From assembly GCA_013399115.1 (NCBI GenBank), contig VXAA01003849.1, forward strand, positions 358,338-422,337: DNA of 64,000 nt, in the 5' to 3' direction. The position numbers and the translations under genes were made by a program. Source of the DNA: Anseranas semipalmata (Eukaryota > Chordata > Aves > Anseriformes > Anseranatidae). Positions 62,628 to 64,000 of the stretch are shown one piece after another (within the stretch, counting starts at the first letter, position 1; each line of letters opens with the position of its first letter). Below the pieces are notes generated by a model. That model searched no databases. It was not told the origin of the DNA and worked only from the letters and a program-made list of their open reading frames with translations.

Positions 62628-64000
62628 GTCATGAATAAAGAACAATATCTCCAGGTGTTGGAATTAGCTATATTTTGTTTTCTGGGGTAAACTTTGTCCC
62701 CAGAAGACTGATTCAGACTGTAATCATTTTGGTCTACCTGGTTGATGAGACTGAATATAGGATGAGTTTTTAACATAACGACTACGTCTTTTTCCTAGGT
62801 GTTATTATAGTTTTTCTTACCCATGTGCTTAGTACTTAGTTCCCTCCTCAGAGGGAACAGTCACTCCTGTACGTTGCATTTTTTACCCATTTACACTGTA
62901 TTACCTGCTCCTAACTACTCACTGGTGCGTGGGCTGGGTTGAGCTACAAGGAGGGAATGTCCTGCTTGATTAAAATCAGGTTACAGTCTATTCATCTGTA
63001 TTAGAGCAGTGAGCTGGCAGAGGTGATGCTGTTTTCTTGTCAGCAGCCCCTGTTGCTGGAGCTTGCAAACTATTACAAAGCAATAAAATCCATTTCATTT
63101 CATTTCTTCTTTCCACTGTTGCAGCTTATGTTAATTGTCACAGCCGGTGCTAACTTTGGAACTCCCCTAACCCTTTCCATGGCATCTTCCTTCTGTTGTG
63201 TATCCTTAACGGTGACTTCAGTGTCAGAGAATTGCTTACCTTTCATAATCCCATAATCTTTGTTATGTATTGGACAACTACGTTGTGTTGTAAATTCTAA
63301 TTGCATAGTTCAGGGTTAATTCTGGGTTTTCCAGTGAGCACTTGGTTTTTCTTCCAGATCTCAATTAGAATCTTATCTCATATCTGGTCCTAGTTATACT
63401 TGCAAAATTGGCTTAGATTGATCACAACCCCCTCTGTAATTTCACATTCTTCTGTGCCATGATTAAAAGCACATACTTCATGTGTTTCATTTTTACAAGG
63501 AATGCAGTGCTCCTCGAATTTCTGTTACGGTTTCATAGGCGGACTTCTGTGTCTAAGATAGCTCAAAACTATTAAACACTTGTGCTCTGAATCAGCCAAT
63601 GCTACATGAAAAATTGAACCACCTTCCGTGTATTTGCTTAATTTTTAGCTCCTCTTGTTTGCACGTGCATATGAAGCACTGTGTGAACTGCCTTAAGTTT
63701 TTCCCTTTTGTGGATATTCCCAGCTGGCATCGTGATTTTAGTTACTTCATTTGTCCAGTTTGTGTGTCGTTCAAAAAAACAGAAATGTCATTACTGCATC
63801 CTGAAATCTGAGTCGAGTTTCTGGGCACAGTGCAGGGCATCACAGCAGTTAAGCAGATGTAGCTGCAAGTTGCCACCTTCAGAGAGGGCCCTGTGCTTAT
63901 CCCTGATGCTGGGCTGTGCAGTCCCGCAGCCATCCTGCTGTATCACCAGCGTACAGCTCCACAATCAGCCGGACCTGCTGGCCACTCCGACTGAAAGATA
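62628..64000. other. Noncoding stretch to the window end
   Basis: Overlapping frames near 63023-63306 and 63742-63933 have no known motif. A donor-like GAAAG|GTAAGC on the - strand near 63241 has no convincing acceptor. The last ~130 bases are somewhat more GC-rich, but no exon or repeat is identified. Confidence 0.4.

Noticed and set aside
1..64000. CRISPR arrays, rRNA, tRNA and bacterial or phage operons
   Set aside because: No regularly spaced repeats, no rRNA or intact tRNA sequence and no dense coding. The CR1 and LTR relics place the window in a vertebrate, probably avian, genome.

Overview
The window looks like a noncoding piece of a bird nuclear genome. It is AT-rich, has almost no CpG-rich DNA, carries two isolated N bases (43473, 57598), and shows no operon-like gene packing. 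Interspersed repeats are sparse. The clearest ones are CR1 LINE fragments ending in the ATTCTATGA-type 3' repeat that is characteristic of avian CR1 (5336-5478 on +, 33188-33310 on -, 36951-37312 on -). There is also a degraded LTR with the bird-type start (41361-41579). The species cannot be named from this. No complete protein-coding gene, rRNA, tRNA, CRISPR array or bacterial-type feature is visible. The open frames seen here are mostly short, low-complexity or unsupported by homology, so the window is best read as a long intron or a gene-poor intergenic region.

Layout. 0-2.6 kb: AT-rich DNA with two small CpG-dense patches and two unusually good inverted repeats (2280-2311 and 2486-2552). 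2.6-11 kb: plain sequence with one CR1 end, a long TTTAT microsatellite and small tandem duplications. 11.0-13.2 kb: two exon-like intervals, one with a TATA box, ATG and donor (11016-11103), one flanked by an acceptor and a donor and containing a perfect 12-bp hairpin (12971-13125). 13-24 kb: unremarkable. 24.2-25.7 kb: a probable old tRNA-derived SINE and an RFX X-box/CRE-half/nuclear-receptor-half motif cluster (25617-25650). 27.5 kb: an 81-bp interval with consensus splice sites on both sides. 31.9-37.3 kb: CR1 copies and possible ancient LINE/SINE tails. 40.2-42.8 kb: a 98-nt pyrimidine tract, an LTR remnant and an old, heavily mutated CR1 body. 49.8-52.5 kb: two protein-like open intervals (49813-50024, 52351-52518), each behind an AG acceptor and each ending in a stop. 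58-62 kb: LINE relics, a 36-T run and a minor exon-like interval on the - strand.

The exon candidates were found by eye from splice motifs and open frames. None matches a protein I recognise, and decoy exons are expected at this window size. Their reading phases are partly compatible (27497-27577 can end in the phase that 49813-50024 needs), but this is weak evidence for a shared transcript. I found no convincing undescribed system. The items most worth checking are the two protein-like intervals, the 81-bp exon candidate, the TATA/ATG/donor unit, the RFX cluster and the hairpin pair at 2.3-2.55 kb.
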